A DNA stretch of 64,000 nucleotides from Ascarosepion bandense (GCA_037127315.1 JBBBDQ010000330.1:4552501-4616500); one strand, 5' to 3'; counted from the stretch's first letter, positions 44,126-56,290 are shown. Notes: generated by a model from the sequence alone, not told the origin. Translations and numbers: made by a program.

Positions 44126-44376
44126 TCCCCCATCAAAGCATTTTGCAGCGATCACAAAAGGTGGGAATCGGTTGGTGCAAAGTCAGTGGAATATTGCATG
44201 CAAAGGTGGAACAAACCAACCGAATTCCAAGATTTTTCCTGTGTTATTCTTCTATGCAACCTTACGTTGTCATGGAAGAAAATGTTTCCTTTCATCCACT
44301 GTGTACACCGTCACTACTGTGCAATAATTAAATTAAGCTTGTTTATTTCTAATTCATTCTTAACTAACACGTACGG

Positions 44377-45229
44377 ATGTCACATTTAGGAGTTAGGATG
44401 TCACATTTAGGAGTTAGGATGTCACATTTAGGAGTTAGGATGTCACATTTAGGAGTTAGGATGTCACATTTAGGAGTTAGGATGTCACATTTAGGAGTTA
44501 GGATGTCACATTTAGGAGTTAGGATGTCACATTTAGGAGTTAGGATGTCACATTTAGGAGTTAGGATGTCACATTTAGGAGTTAGGATGTCACATTTAGG
44601 AGTTAGGATGTCACATTTAGGAGTTAGGATGTCACATTTAGGAGTTAGGATGTCACATTTAGGAGTTAGGATGTCACATTTAGGAGTTAGGATGTCACAT
44701 TTAGGAGTTAGGATGTCACATTTAGGAGTTAGGATGTCACATTTAGGAGTTAGGATGTCACATTTAGGAGTTAGGATGTCACATTTAGGAGTTAGGATGT
44801 CACATTTAGGAGTTAGGATGTCACATTTAGGAGTTAGGATGTCACATTTAGGAGTTAGGATGTCACATTTAGGAGTTAGGATGTCACATTTAGGAGTTAG
44901 GATGTCACATTTAGGAGTTAGGATGTCACATTTAGGAGTTAGGATGTCACATTTAGGAGTTAGGATGTCACATTTAGGAGTTAGGATGTCACATTTAGGA
45001 GTTAGGATGTCACATTTAGGAGTTAGGATGTCACATTTAGGAGTTAGGATGTCACATTTAGGAGTTAGGATGTCACATTTAGGAGTTAGGATGTCACATT
45101 TAGGAGTTAGGATGTCACATTTAGGAGTTAGGATGTCACATTTAGGAGTTAGGATGTCACATTTAGGAGTTAGGATGTCACATTTAGGAGTTAGGATGTC
45201 ACATTTAGGAGTTAGGATGTCACATTTCA
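44377..45229. repeat. 21-bp minisatellite, ~40 uniform copies
   Basis: Unit ATGTCACATTTAGGAGTTAG + G, repeated 40 times plus a partial copy, with no mismatch I could see. As 21 is divisible by 3 and the unit lacks stops in one frame of each strand, long frames appear on both strands (MSHLGVR and CDILTPK repeats); these are not supported as genes. The unit contains TTAGG twice. Confidence 0.97.
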
Positions 45230-45384
45230 TTATTACAGTCGGTTCCCAAAAATGGAAATTATAACCCAAACTATCGCTAACTACAAAAGTTCTATGAAAT
45301 GGCCAGAAGATGTGTACCTCATCATAATCATCACTAGCCCCTTTAATGCTTCAATCGTCGGTGTAAAACTAAGAGCAGAAGAAA

Positions 45385-45725
45385 CAGAACCTCATTCAGA
45401 ACAATGTTTTAGCAACAGCTCTCGGGAGTTCCGGCACTGTCCAACAACTCGCTGAAAAAGCCGGCACATATGGAATGGAATTCAACGCCACTGAGAAAGC
45501 CAAAGTAATAATGAATAGCACAAGCAGCACCAGTGCCACCGTCAACATGGACGGCGAACCACTGGAGAAAGTGTCCAGTTCAGCTTCAAATACTTGGGAG
45601 CAACCCTATCAAAAGATGGCACCTCCAACGCAGAAGTCCGTACACGGATCGCCACAGATACAGCAGCGATGGTCAGACTGGAATGGTAATTATACCAGAA
45701 TAGAATTAAAGGCTTATTAACCCAC
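45385..45725 (+). pseudogene. LINE-C reverse transcriptase fragment
   Basis: Frames read AEKAGTYGMEFN (~45452-45488), MDGEPLEKVSS (~45547), then after a shift FKYLGATLSKDGTSNAEVRT-like residues. These fit the segment after the YADD motif of a non-LTR reverse transcriptase. The nucleotide sequence differs from LINE-A and LINE-B, so it is a third family; clade uncertain. Confidence 0.7.
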
Positions 45726-46520
45726 CTCCTCACAAGATTGGGGAAAAAAAAGGTTAAAGTGGAGACTGGTACATGTACCTGCTGGATAGACTAAAACCTT
45801 TCACTTTTATCGGCGGTTACCTTTTAACACGCCTAGGTTATCAAATATTGACCCTGTTCCTTTGAGTGAGACGGAAGGGTACAATCTCTTTTTCTTGGCC
45901 AGTGAGCCACAGAAAAGAAAGGTATCAGATGATCAATTGTTACGCAGCTCACACTCCAAGGTTGTCCAGCAAATTATATACGCCATTTTTTTTTTTTCAA
46001 AATCTTTGGTCAACTTAATGTAATCGCTAAACTTTTGTAGAGAAGCAAATATAATCTTTGTGAAACTGCGAAGAAAATCGTCTTTTCATAAATCCGTCTT
46101 CTCAACTAAACGTTTTATGACATGTGTGACCGATTCTACAACTTTAAAAAAAGTGTTCGTGTTTAAAGTTCAGAAAATAAACCAGTATACATGCAAAAAC
46201 TAATATGGACTCACTTTCCTTCATTGAGCAATGGGCTTGTATAGAAACCTTTTTAAGTGTCCTGTTCTATCTTGATCTTAATTTCCTCGTTTTTACTCAC
46301 TCTCTATCATTACCTTATCTTTCTTCACCTCTCTATTATTAACCTTATCTCTATTCTCTTCCTCGTTTGGCCTCGACTGATATTTTAACCAATCCCAGGC
46401 CAGCAAAGGGAGGGTGGGGTGGGGTGGACAAAAATAAAAAGTGTAAATAAATAAGATCCTTTCGTGCAAATCAAACGTGGATTGAGTGTAATTTTAGTCA
46501 CTAGGCTATTTTGCCACGGC
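45726..46520. other. No gene recognised
   Basis: Unassigned; CACACTCC near 45950 recalls S5, but too short to call. Confidence 0.4.
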
Positions 46521-46524
46521 TCGA

Positions 46525-46731
46525 ATGGCGATTTGGACGACGCGAACGGGGGAAGTTTTGCGAGGTCAGCGTCTTTCACATCAGGATCTGATCCGATATT
46601 TTGAGCTGATGCTTAAAATAAGGATTAGAACTGATTGGAAACGTTTGACTTTGACAGACTTCAGTAAAAGGCGGGTTAATGTGGCGAGCCTGGTTCGCGT
46701 GAACGGGGATAGCCTTGATTTTCTCTTTTAG
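46525..46731 (+). other. Unrecognised 68-codon frame in GC-richer patch
   Basis: The frame starts MAIWTTRTGEVLRGQR and ends VNGDSLDFLF with a natural stop. It is basic and has no motif I recognise. The surrounding ~600 bases (46500-47100) are richer in GC than their neighbours. Could be the end of an unknown mobile-element ORF or chance; no promoter or splice evidence. Confidence 0.2.
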
Positions 46732-46734
46732 ATC

Positions 46735-47527
46735 TGCTGGTTACATCGTGGTGGGTTCCTTTGGAACCCTCCCCTGGTTAAAGTAGCTTTCTTTTGTGTA
46801 CCTAGTTAATGTGAATGCATGTGTTCCTAGCATGTACCCGGCTTCCTCTTTTGTTATGATCCAAGTCGAGATTCCCAACCTCCCAATCTGTTTTGGCCTC
46901 CTTTTCTCTCGGCTGGTTCAGCCTTTGATTGTCCCATTCCGTTATTTTACCCCCCCCCCCCACTCCCTTAGCGAGTGTGCTTCTTGATTTCGCCGTTTGG
47001 CGGAATACAGCAGCCACTCTTTTTCTGGGCTGGACGGGTTTTACTAACATTGTTTATTATTTGAGTTTTAAAAAGATTTGTTGTATTTTTTTTTGTGTGG
47101 GGGATTCATCTCTCTCCCATCATTTCATCTTTCATTAAATGTTTTAAATTATATATTATATTGTATATAAATAAATATTTATTATCGGTTTTTCCCCCTT
47201 TTTAGGTGCCCCTTATAAATATGTGGTATTGTGGTGTGTGAAGGATTGGGAGATGATGGATGGGTTCTTGTGGTGAATGCGCAAATTGTAATGAGTGATT
47301 GGGTCGTGATAGTCTTTAGCTAGGTATAGGATAGTTCAGTGAGTACCAACATCTACCCATTCCCTTTTTGGCCTTATGCCACTTTTTTTTCTTTTTTACA
47401 AAAATAAATATTGTCACTAGGCTAATTTAACTCCCCCGGATTCTGCGAGTTACCTAACCTTTCTTCTGATAGTTACTGTCAGGCAAAAAAAAAAAAAAAA
47501 AAAAAAATCTAATTCCACTTTCAGTGT
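46735..47527. other. No gene recognised
   Basis: Includes a C10 run at 46951-46960 and a poly(A) run at 47485-47507 just before an S3 copy. Confidence 0.4.
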
Positions 47528-47612
47528 TTTCGACGTGGTGTAATAGTGAGTTCAATCCTCACTAGGTACTTCATACTTTCGATCTTGTGACACATCTAAG
47601 CTATGCTTAGCA
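47528..47612 (+). mobile_element. S3 tRNA-derived SINE fragment
   Basis: TTTCGACGTGGTGTAATAG, GTGAGTTCAATCCTCACTAG (B box) and CTTTCGATCTTGTGACACAT blocks, with the region between A and B boxes mostly deleted. Confidence 0.6.
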
Positions 47613-47867
47613 AACTACACTTTCAGATTTTATTATGCAGTTCATGGGTTTCTAAAAATTAGGGTTGTTATAATTTCACCCAAGTAAAACGATGTCACTA
47701 AGACAATTCACTTAAATTCTTAAAGGCTAAAACTAAAGAGGATTTCCGAAAAGCATAAAGAAATTCATAGGATTGATTAAAACGATGTTAATATTTTCAG
47801 GGTATTTATATGAGCAATATATTGCGTGCGATTCAACTTGGAAGTCCTGGGTATGACGATAAATTAC

Positions 47868-48005
47868 ATCCAGCAGCAAGGCATCTGATCGGAGAATAGG
47901 GTTATGGGGCATGGAACTGCCTCTTAATTGCTGCTGTTCCCAGCCAGGTCCACCATGACCCGGGGTGGTAGCACCTGTTAGGATCCCAGCTATGGGCAAA
48001 TTGTG
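47868..48005. mobile_element. S6 short repeat
   Basis: CTCTTAATTGCTGCTGTTCC, CCATGACCCGGGGTGGTAGC and TAGGATCCCAGCTATGGGC shared with 30500-30625. Confidence 0.55.
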
Positions 48006-48048
48006 ATTCCCCCACGCAAAACCAAAGCATTATGAAAGTAAGTATGTG

Positions 48049-48052
<4 letters not shown>

Positions 48053-48094
<42 letters not shown>
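48053..48094. repeat. (TA)n(TG)n microsatellite
   Basis: TA tract passing into TG. Confidence 0.95.
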
Positions 48095-48711
48095 AAATTA
48101 GTAGAATTCCCCATACTAATCAGTTCATGAAATAAAGATGTTGACAATAAAACTATTATATTTGAGGCACTTTTTCATCATACTATGCTAACTTTTTAGC
48201 GAATCCATTTTTTGTTTAAACTTTATCATTGCAGTGGTACATACTTTAATGATGAATTTTGAGAAAAAAAACCTGCATTTTTTTCGGTCATTTCTATCAT
48301 TTGTTCGACATATGTAGATTTATACTGTGTTTTTTTTTTTAAATTAATAAAAAAAAAAATGTCAAACACGGTTTAATTATTAGACTTCATTTAGAATAGT
48401 TTATAATACTTAACAATTCTAAAAAGAAAAAAAGAAAATGCATAAATGTAGTTTTAAGATTCTAAAATTATTTGTTTTTTTTTTTTAACATTAAAAAATG
48501 CCGAGGGAGTATACAGTAACAATACTGTCGAGAGAGGGAGGGGGGGGGGACAAAAAATTCTTTTTCACACTGTTTTTGTGCAGGTACCAGTATTTATGAC
48601 ATTTTTTTACAGCTTATCAATCTTTTTATGGTTATTTAAATCCAAAACATCTTTGGAGTTTAAAACTTTTTTAGAGAATGATTTTCTAATAAAAATTCTA
48701 TTTAACTCATA
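48095..48711. other. No gene recognised
   Basis: AT-rich with A and T runs and a G9 run at 48541-48549. Confidence 0.45.
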
Positions 48712-48957
48712 GCTGGGAGGAGAAGTGGTGGATTCATGCCTTTTCTCAAGGTATTTCACCTAACTGAATATAACGAACTCTACTAGAATTAGAACTGCCT
48801 TACAACTTCCAATCTCGAGCCATTAACTATTACAACACTCGCACATCAAAGTTTACAGCGGTTATCCATCAAGATACTGATCAGTCTCAATGTTGCTTAA
48901 CTTTGGTGATCAAACGAGAACCGGTCTTTCAACTTGACATGGTCGTAAGGCTGCGCA
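48712..48957 (-). mobile_element. 5S rRNA-tRNA chimeric SINE, best 5S head
   Basis: Minus strand 48957-48858 follows 5S rRNA with few gaps: CTTACGACCATGTCAAGTTG, GGTTCTCGTTTGATCACCAA, AGTTAAGCAACATTGAGACT and GATCAGTATCTTGATGG, including the internal control region (A-box AGTTAAGC and the TGATGG element). It joins a tRNA-like unit at ~48850: A box GTGTTGTAATAGTTAATGG, B box GCAGTTCTAATTC, then a short tail ending near CCACCACTTCTCCTCCC. Confidence 0.8.
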
Positions 48958-49513
48958 TTTCTGTCAGGCACTACTAAAAAATGTTTTGACTAAGTTATGT
49001 TGAAAAACGTTATTGACTTTGAAGACATCTATTATTCTACTGCTCAGATATTAACCCAGAATATTGTATCACATTCCCACTGTTGTCTTCTAATTCGTTT
49101 TGGTTGATTATTCCTGCGAAGGGCCCAATCATCAGGTCTATTCGCTGTAGCTCTACATTCTAAAATCTAAAAATTATAGTCCAGAAATAAGTTTTTCATG
49201 TATTTGCTGAACACTCACGTTTCTTTCTTTTTCGTGTTTACTTGTGTTTGATTGCTCTCATGTATTTAGCCAACACGCTCTCCATTTTATTTTCATTCGC
49301 AACAGCGGTTTTTTTTTCTTCTTGCTGGTCAATCAACTTTTCTTACCAATTTCCTCTTCTCATTTTTATTAAAATCTCTTGCGACATTCTTAAAGCCATT
49401 TTTTGTTCTTATGCTTAAATATTGTTTCCTATTTTATTTTATTATTTTTTTGTTCTTTTACAAGATGCCTAATTAGTTTTGTACTTTCTAATGTTCTGCG
49501 CCCATTACTCAAC
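48958..49513. other. No gene; possible S4-like remnant
   Basis: 49108-49138 on the minus strand reads CTGATGATTGGGCCCTTCGC, vaguely like the S4 central motif. Otherwise T-rich, unassigned. Confidence 0.3.
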
Positions 49514-49521
49514 TTTACAAT

Positions 49522-49928
49522 CAGTGACGAGCAAAAGGGAGAGCCGATAGGGCGGTGGCCCCCGGGCGGCACTCTCGGGGAGGGGGGGGGCAGTACTTCC
49601 GATGGAGTATATTATTTAGCAAAAAATAGATATTACAACAAAATAGTTTTTAATTTTAGTTTGAAGATTTGTATATTTGACTGCTTGTAATTTGGCCAAA
49701 CTTGAAATCTTTAGATAGGGTTCTGATAATACCAAAAGGTTTTTAAAAATGTCTCCAAAAAGCGCTGTCTGGCGGTGGGGATGGACCCCACTAACCCACG
49801 GTGATCAATATGGGTTGCTCATTAAGAGAATAAACTAAATATACTGTTGTGATTTAGTTTAGGGTGAGAGTGGGGGGTGCCAGTTACAATCATCTCCCCG
49901 GGTGCTACTACACCTCTGCACGCCACTG
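49522..49928. mobile_element. hAT-type MITE with perfect 8-bp target duplication
   Basis: 407 bp. Ends CAGTGACGAGCAAAAGGG and, in reverse complement, CAGTGGCGTGCAGAGGTG are imperfect terminal inverted repeats. Flanked on both sides by exactly TTTACAAT (49514-49521 and 49929-49936), the 8-bp target duplication length of hAT transposons. No transposase inside, so mobilised in trans. Confidence 0.9.
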
Positions 49929-49936
49929 TTTACAAT

Positions 49937-50412
49937 GTCGTGTTTCTACCTTAAAGTTATATCTTGCAACCCACCGATATGAAAAAAGCTAGATTTCAAA
50001 ATCAAATAAGTTATCCTAAATATTTCTAATGAAAACGTTCTAAAATCTACATGCTATTGTAGTAGTAAGCTAAGTTTTACAAATAAAAAAATATTTATTA
50101 AATCCCTTGAAAAATATCACCTACTTATCTCCTTAACGTCTCATTAATATTAACACCAGCTTTCTTAAGGACGGATCAATCAACTAGATTCGTTTCTGAA
50201 ACCAGATACTTGGATAACAAAAAGAAAAGATAAAAGACTTTACCAAAGCGAAGGATAATCATGCCGTACTCACCGACCACTTATATAAATCCAGGAAATG
50301 AGGACTTCGAAGTCAGTTCTCTCTACTGCAGGTAAGCGGGAGTGTGTGGTCCATTCATCTAACCACCAAAGAACTAATTAGAACAACTTCCTACTACCTA
50401 AAAGGAAAGAGC
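49937..50412. other. No gene recognised
   Basis: Unassigned sequence. Confidence 0.4.

Positions 50413-50468
<56 letters not shown>
50413..50468. repeat. (GT)n(TA)n microsatellite
   Basis: Short GT run followed by a long TA tract. Confidence 0.95.
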
Positions 50469-50470
<2 letters not shown>

Positions 50471-53465
50471 ACGAACTTTGCCATACAAGAAGAATGTAAT
50501 TTGTATTTTTAAAACAGAAAAACCTTCAAAAACAAAGTTCGCTCAATGTTCATTCATTTTTAAGGTAAAAAGAAAAAAAAACTTGCGTCATTTATTAAGA
50601 GGCATGTTAGCTAGGTACCTCCACTCATTTTCGATACCTACATTTAAAATAGAATTTTTAAGAATAAAGTTTTCTTGATTTGATTGAAAGCCAAGAGATT
50701 AAATTTACTAATTCCGGTAAGTAAAATACTATGATGTATTTCAAACCGAAATTATATTGATTAGAATCTAACAATTTTCTGATTTAAAACAATTTCAATT
50801 TATCGGTCATTTTTCATCGATTGATACATTTTGTAAACAGAAGCCAAGTCTCAGTTTTAAAAACTCTTACAAAAATAAATTGTACCTCGCTGACACTATT
50901 TTATTAAAATTAGCAAATTTAAACTTACCTTAATCTGATTTGAAGCAAGTATTACTTGTTTACTGCCTGAAAGCGTTTCTTAATTACGCTAGCCTTATGA
51001 GGGGGTTATGTTAGAGACAATAATTGACATGGCAGACGGAAGCCGTCAAAACATACTAAGTATGAAAAACGAATTTGACAATTTTATATAGCTTAATCGT
51101 ACGCTTATAACTATATAGTAAAAGTAAGTTTGACAATATTTTCAGCAATTATCTATTTTATAAGAGTTTAATTTTATAGCCTTACATTTGAAGATGTTTT
51201 ATGAAAATTAAAATAAAAAAATTTTAAAATTGTACAATTTAATAACAATGAAGACAGAGGTAACTCAATTTATGAACTGTTATGACGTTAATTTTTAATA
51301 TCTATTTTTCATATTCTTTTTAGGTACCTCCACAATTTGTGAATTTCACAATTACTTTTCTTAAACAAAATTAGGAAACTAGGAATTAAAATATAAGACT
51401 TGCTTTAAATTTTGAAGGAATGGTTTGCAAAGCCCTTTGAATGTTGAAAGGTAGGGCACAGAAAACACGGAAGTGAGAGGAAAGAATTGTACCCTGCCAA
51501 AAATGTTTATAGTTTTTTTTTTCTGTAAGGAGCGCAACCTTTGAAACACGTGACCTTTTAATGATATCACGTACGGCCCCCCGTGAAAAGAAAATACGGG
51601 TCAACAGCATGCACACAAAATGGTTTAAATATTTTAAGAATCAAACGGCTCGATTATTTGTATGAAGCTTTTCAAATTTTCGATTAGTGAATATAGTCTT
51701 CACGTATTAACTTAAACTAGCGTGAACGATGAAGGAGGAAATTAAGATTTTTGAAACTATAAATTATTATGATAAAAACAATTCTTGTAAAAATTCATTA
51801 CTCATTGAATTTTTTTCTTCAGACTATGATATCCTTGATATATATTGTTTGTAAAACCAATTAAGTTTAAATAAAAAAAAGATGGCATAGTTTTATTGCA
51901 TTTTCGTTTTCACAATTCGGAGCAAATTTTCTAAAAAAAAGTGTCAACTGATTGGCATTCTCCAATGACTCCTGAATTTAATTAATACTAGGTATCTGGA
52001 CGAACTCTAGCGAATTTTTACACATTTCAGGAAATTAATTGGTTGTGGTGGTTAAAACAAAAAAAACAAAAACAAAAAAAATTTTTACCCAGATTTTTTT
52101 AAAATTATTTCCAAAATGATTTCAGTCATCTATGAATAAGACCTGAAATTTGACTTCTGCAAGAATTTTGAAATTGATGTGATTTTCACCAGCAAAAAAG
52201 TAACTTGCGTAATATTACGCTTGTCGTAATAACCCCTTGTAAAAATTGTGACACTGTGCCCACTATACACTCACAGACGAAAGAAAAACAAAATTTTATA
52301 CCAAAATTTCGTACGTGGTAGAATTTTTTTTTTTTTAATATTTAAAAAATACTTTGATCTATTCTCTTAACAACATGAGCATTTTGCCGATAAAACTTTA
52401 TTATATATTGTAGCATTTTTTTTCTTCATATTATGCTTTTTTTTTCCCCCTTCTTCAGCGAATTCGTGGAGGTACTTATTAGCTATTTTATAAGCGAAAT
52501 TCGTTTTTAACTACCAAAAGTAATTCAGCTGTAGTCGGAGTTTAAATGAAACATTCTAGATGTACTCAAAGGAAAATCTATTTTGTGTACTATTTTAAAT
52601 TTCTATACTATTATATTTAAATGCAGACACAAAAATAAATTTAAAATAGTATAGAAAAATACTGATTGGATTTTAAATTAATGTGAATCATATCGATTTA
52701 CATGAATTGAAACCTTTAAAAAAGTGTTGAACTTGAGAAAATTCCGGAATGGGCTGTTAATATCTTTTTGCAGCAAGGGTTTTATCTCCGTGATCGTTAA
52801 ATTTTAAATGCTAATCCTTAATTTTTTGTAATTTTTTGTCTTTTATTTTTATAAGTATTATATGTTTATATTCTTATTTTTATATTTTTTTATATCTTTT
52901 ATATTTTTTTATTTTTCCTTTTGTTTTTTGTTTTTTTATAAGTATTATAATTATATATCGTTTTATATGTTTGGGTTAATGGAATGACGTAATGTTATAC
53001 CATTATTTCGTATTGCCACTTTTCTCGCATTAAAGGTTAAGAAAAAACTATTTGATTTGATGGACGCGCAGACATGTGTATGTGGGTATATACATGCACG
53101 GATATGGATATGTATGTATGGGTATAGATATGTACGTGTATATGTATGTATGTAGAGATATGGACTTATTGTTACGAATTTTGATTTCTCATTATTGAAA
53201 TGTCTTTGTTTTCAAATTTCTGTTTCATTATAATTATAGATTATGAACATTATTATAAATACTAAAAGGTTTTTGTTCTTTCTTATAGATTTCCTTAATT
53301 ATATTTTCAATTATTCTTTCAGACTAGACACTATTATTGCATCCTTATTTTAAATAAATTACATTAAATTACCACTAATGGTCACATTGTAATTTACAGA
53401 AGATATGACCTTTGATTTATTTTAACTGAAAATATGCAGTAGAATTCGTATATTTTAATTTATAA
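50469..53465. other. About 3 kb of AT-rich DNA, no gene recognised
   Basis: The longest stretch without a repeat family shared in this window. Open frames are short and lack motifs. 52575-52660 has a small imperfect inverted repeat around TACTATTTTAAATTTCTATA. 53060-53160 is a degenerate TATG/TGTA-rich stretch. Confidence 0.5.
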
Positions 53466-53643
53466 GGAATCACACTCCACCTACGTCTATTGAACAGGTG
53501 AAGAGGCTCATCCCTTGTTTCCTGGTTAGGATGTGGTTTCCGGTTTTTCTCTTTTCCAATCTTTTCCTTCTCACGTAGCCCCCTGCGCATCAGTGGCGAT
53601 TTCGCCTTGCTTGGGGTGATATGATTAAAAAAAAAAAAAAAAC
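53466..53643 (+). mobile_element. S5 short element, slightly 5'-truncated
   Basis: Starts at TCACACTCCACC, lacks the GGAGTAGATAGAC start; contains CTTGTTTCCTGGTTAGGATG and ends TGGGGTGATATGATT plus A17. Confidence 0.8.
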
Positions 53644-54866
53644 AATCTCATATCGTGTTCCTAAGAATGAATACTAACATAGTAGACGGTTCTCTTATAT
53701 ATAAAATTTACGGCAAGCCATTTCAATTTAAATTCTTCCCTATATCGTTTTAACCGTTATCTCTTTTTTTATCCCCATACCCCTTATGTCTAACGTCCCG
53801 TTTCTGACTTCCAAGGCGCACTCCTGATCGGGGAAGAATTATAACCGAAATTAAATGGGGAAAGCGATCTAGGTGGGGTGATATGATGATTACATGAGAG
53901 CGGGGTTGGGAGCTTATTCCAAGTTTGTCGGCCGCATTGTAGCCTTAAAGATATGGGCGAGGAGGGGTAACTCACTTTAAGACAGGTTCCTGACTTATTT
54001 GGTCTGGGGAACTATCATATGGGGTTCACGGTTTTCTTAAGAAAGGTAGACAGTTTATTTATTTTTTATTTTAATACTACTCAAGTGGAGTGAAAGTTGA
54101 ACGTCAAGTCGGGGTTGGAAAAATCCACGGTAACTTAGTTCCGATTAGGTCAGTGTCGAGAGTTTGTTATGCAGCATCGATAGCTTAATTTACCACCATT
54201 TACAGGGGGTGTGGGACCTAGTATCTTAATTTTATTCCTAAGGTCCTTATTCTTGGGATTCAGGGAATCGATTATGTGTAGTTATGACAATTTATATACG
54301 TAGGTATGCAGAAAGTTCTTATCTTTTTATCATTTCATTTGTTATTACTTTCTCCGGTTTAACATTATCTATTATTAATATTACTCGTATCTTAGATAAT
54401 CTTTAGGATCGCATTTTAATAAAGTATTATAAGAAAATATAATTTCGAGTGAGAGCTATTATTTTAACTATGGTTGGAATACACTGCGACTAGGGGTATA
54501 ATGTACGTTAAGAGATTTGATTTACTTTCACAATAAAGACTCCCTATAGCGGACCTTAGGTATAAATTCCTGGTAACCTTCCTTCCCTCCCGTTTCTTTA
54601 ATTATATTTTTAATTTGTTTAATTTTGATATTTTCAATTGTTTTTTAAAATTATTTTAAATTAGAATCAACTTTTAAGTTATAGCGAGAGTAATTATGGT
54701 TTCAAATAGCATTAAAAGTACGATAGAAGTTTTTTCCGTACCGCAAATATATCCCAATATATTTGAAATTAAGTTTCATAGGTAAATTTTTTCCGTTGCA
54801 GTCTATAGGAACGGGTGGGGACTTTGAAACATTGTCAGAAGAAGCGGCGTCAATATTTATTTCTTG
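53644..54866. other. Mostly unassigned; possible LINE remnant 53790-53975
   Basis: Minus strand 53920-53850 reads RQTWNKLPTPLSCNHHITPP, reminiscent of the W-N-LP block near the end of non-LTR ORF2 proteins. The rest is decayed and unassigned. Confidence 0.3.
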
Positions 54867-54876
54867 TGATACAGTA

Positions 54877-55182
54877 AGTGCGTTGTGGTGCATTGGATAT
54901 CGGCTCGGAACGAGAAATCGGGGAGCCGAATTCGAATTCCAGACGAATTCATTGCATTCACTTACGCGCAAATACCCTTGGGAAAGGTATTAATTCGTAT
55001 CTTCCCTCCAGTTATGGGTTAAATAACAGGACAGATTGGTTTCTATAGCCTTGGTCGGCAACCAGTCTACTGCAGAAAGCAATGGCAACCTACTGCGGGA
55101 TAATCTTCTGCCCAGTCAGTCATGTCTCTTTCGAGACATGATCGCCCAAGCGTGTATCACGTATGGCACTTAACTGACTGAC
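54877..55182 (+). mobile_element. S1 SINE, full-length
   Basis: Starts AGTGCGTTGTGGTGCATTGG, B box GAATTCGAATTCC, hairpin CATGTCTCTTTCGAGACATG at 55121-55140, end CTTAACTGACTGAC. Exact 10-bp target duplication TGATACAGTA (54867-54876 and 55183-55192). Confidence 0.95.
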
Positions 55183-55192
55183 TGATACAGTA

Positions 55193-55717
55193 TTTCATGG
55201 ATTTGTATCTCTTTGCTCCTTCTTTATCGCATCTTGCCTTCCATTTCGATTTTATCTGCTTCCCCTCCTTTTTCTTTTCTCTTTTGGCTGGTTCCCCATT
55301 TTCTAAGTCTTTAACTCTCTTTCTCGCACGCATCAATCGTCAACCCTCCCATATCCTTGAATTCCACTTTCTTTTGGGGGCTATTTTTCAAATGAACGAA
55401 AACCTTTTCGTATATAAACGTCACAAATGTCCGTCCTAATATGGACATGTGGGCGTCTACGGAAAATCAAATAAAAGTGAACAGATTTTTTTTTTTGGGG
55501 GGGGGGGGGGTTGATATTTCGATTGTCTACTGTTGTACCATTTGGATCTGACGAGCGGCGCTAAGAACATCAAAGCGGTGAAATATGTATCATCCAAACT
55601 AATAATAAAAAATCCGTTATAAAATATTACTCTGTTAAATAAATGAATTTAACATTGAATTATCCCGAGTTCGTCTCTCTTGGAATTTACCCGGATTACA
55701 TACCGAGTGTACTACGT

Positions 55718-55762
<45 letters not shown>

Positions 55763-56027
55763 AAAAAATAATTAAATTTTATATACATATAACCCAAAAT
55801 ATTGTCACAACCCATTCCGGTGTTCTGATATTGTCACCTCAAACAAAAATCGAATTATTACTGCATAAGTAGGGCCGAATTATAGATTAAGTTAGTATAG
55901 GCTGGCTACAGACTAAGCAACACAAGCTTCTTTTTTTTAAAGCAATGATTTCCATTTTCTAGATGTTAAAAATTCTATATAGTTTCATAAACTGAAATGA
56001 TATCAATATGACAAACTCATTTTTTTT
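55193..56027. other. No gene; TA tract and G run
   Basis: (TA)n at 55718-55759; a T9G14 run at 55487-55510. An 80-codon frame at 55197-55439 has no motif. Confidence 0.45.
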
Positions 56028-56222
56028 TTTTATCATATCACCCCAAGCAAGGCGGTAACGCCACTGATGCGCAGGGGGCTACGTAAGGGTAAAAAGAATG
56101 GAAAAGAGAAAGCCGGAAACCACATCCTAAGCAGGAAACAAGGGATGAGCCTCTTCACCTGTTCAATAGATGTGGGTGGAGTGTGAACCGGGCGATAGTT
56201 TAGTCTATCTACTCCAATTGAA
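56028..56222 (-). mobile_element. S5 short element, full-length
   Basis: Reverse complement of the + copies: T10 then ATCATATCACCCCAAGCAAG at the tail, AAGCAGGAAACAAGGGATGA, GTGTGAACCGGGCGATAG and ATCTACTCCAATTG at its 5' end. A23 run and a ~45-base partial second copy (56245-56290) follow directly. Confidence 0.85.
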
Positions 56223-56290
56223 AAAAAAAAAAAAAAAAAAAAATTGGAAAAGAGAAAACCGGAAACCGCATCCTAAACAGGAAACAAAAA

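Noticed and set aside
44377..45229. CRISPR-like array
   Set aside because: Units are contiguous and identical with no spacers; it is a minisatellite.
44377..45229. Interstitial telomere array
   Set aside because: TTAGG words occur, but the 21-bp unit is not a telomere repeat; resemblance only.
44364..45269. Two ~300-codon open frames (CDILTPK and MSHLGVR repeats)
   Set aside because: They are both strands of one 21-bp satellite; no start context, codon bias or non-repeat domain supports a protein.
46525..46731. Real small gene
   Set aside because: No recognised domain, signal or splice evidence; kept only as an unrecognised frame.
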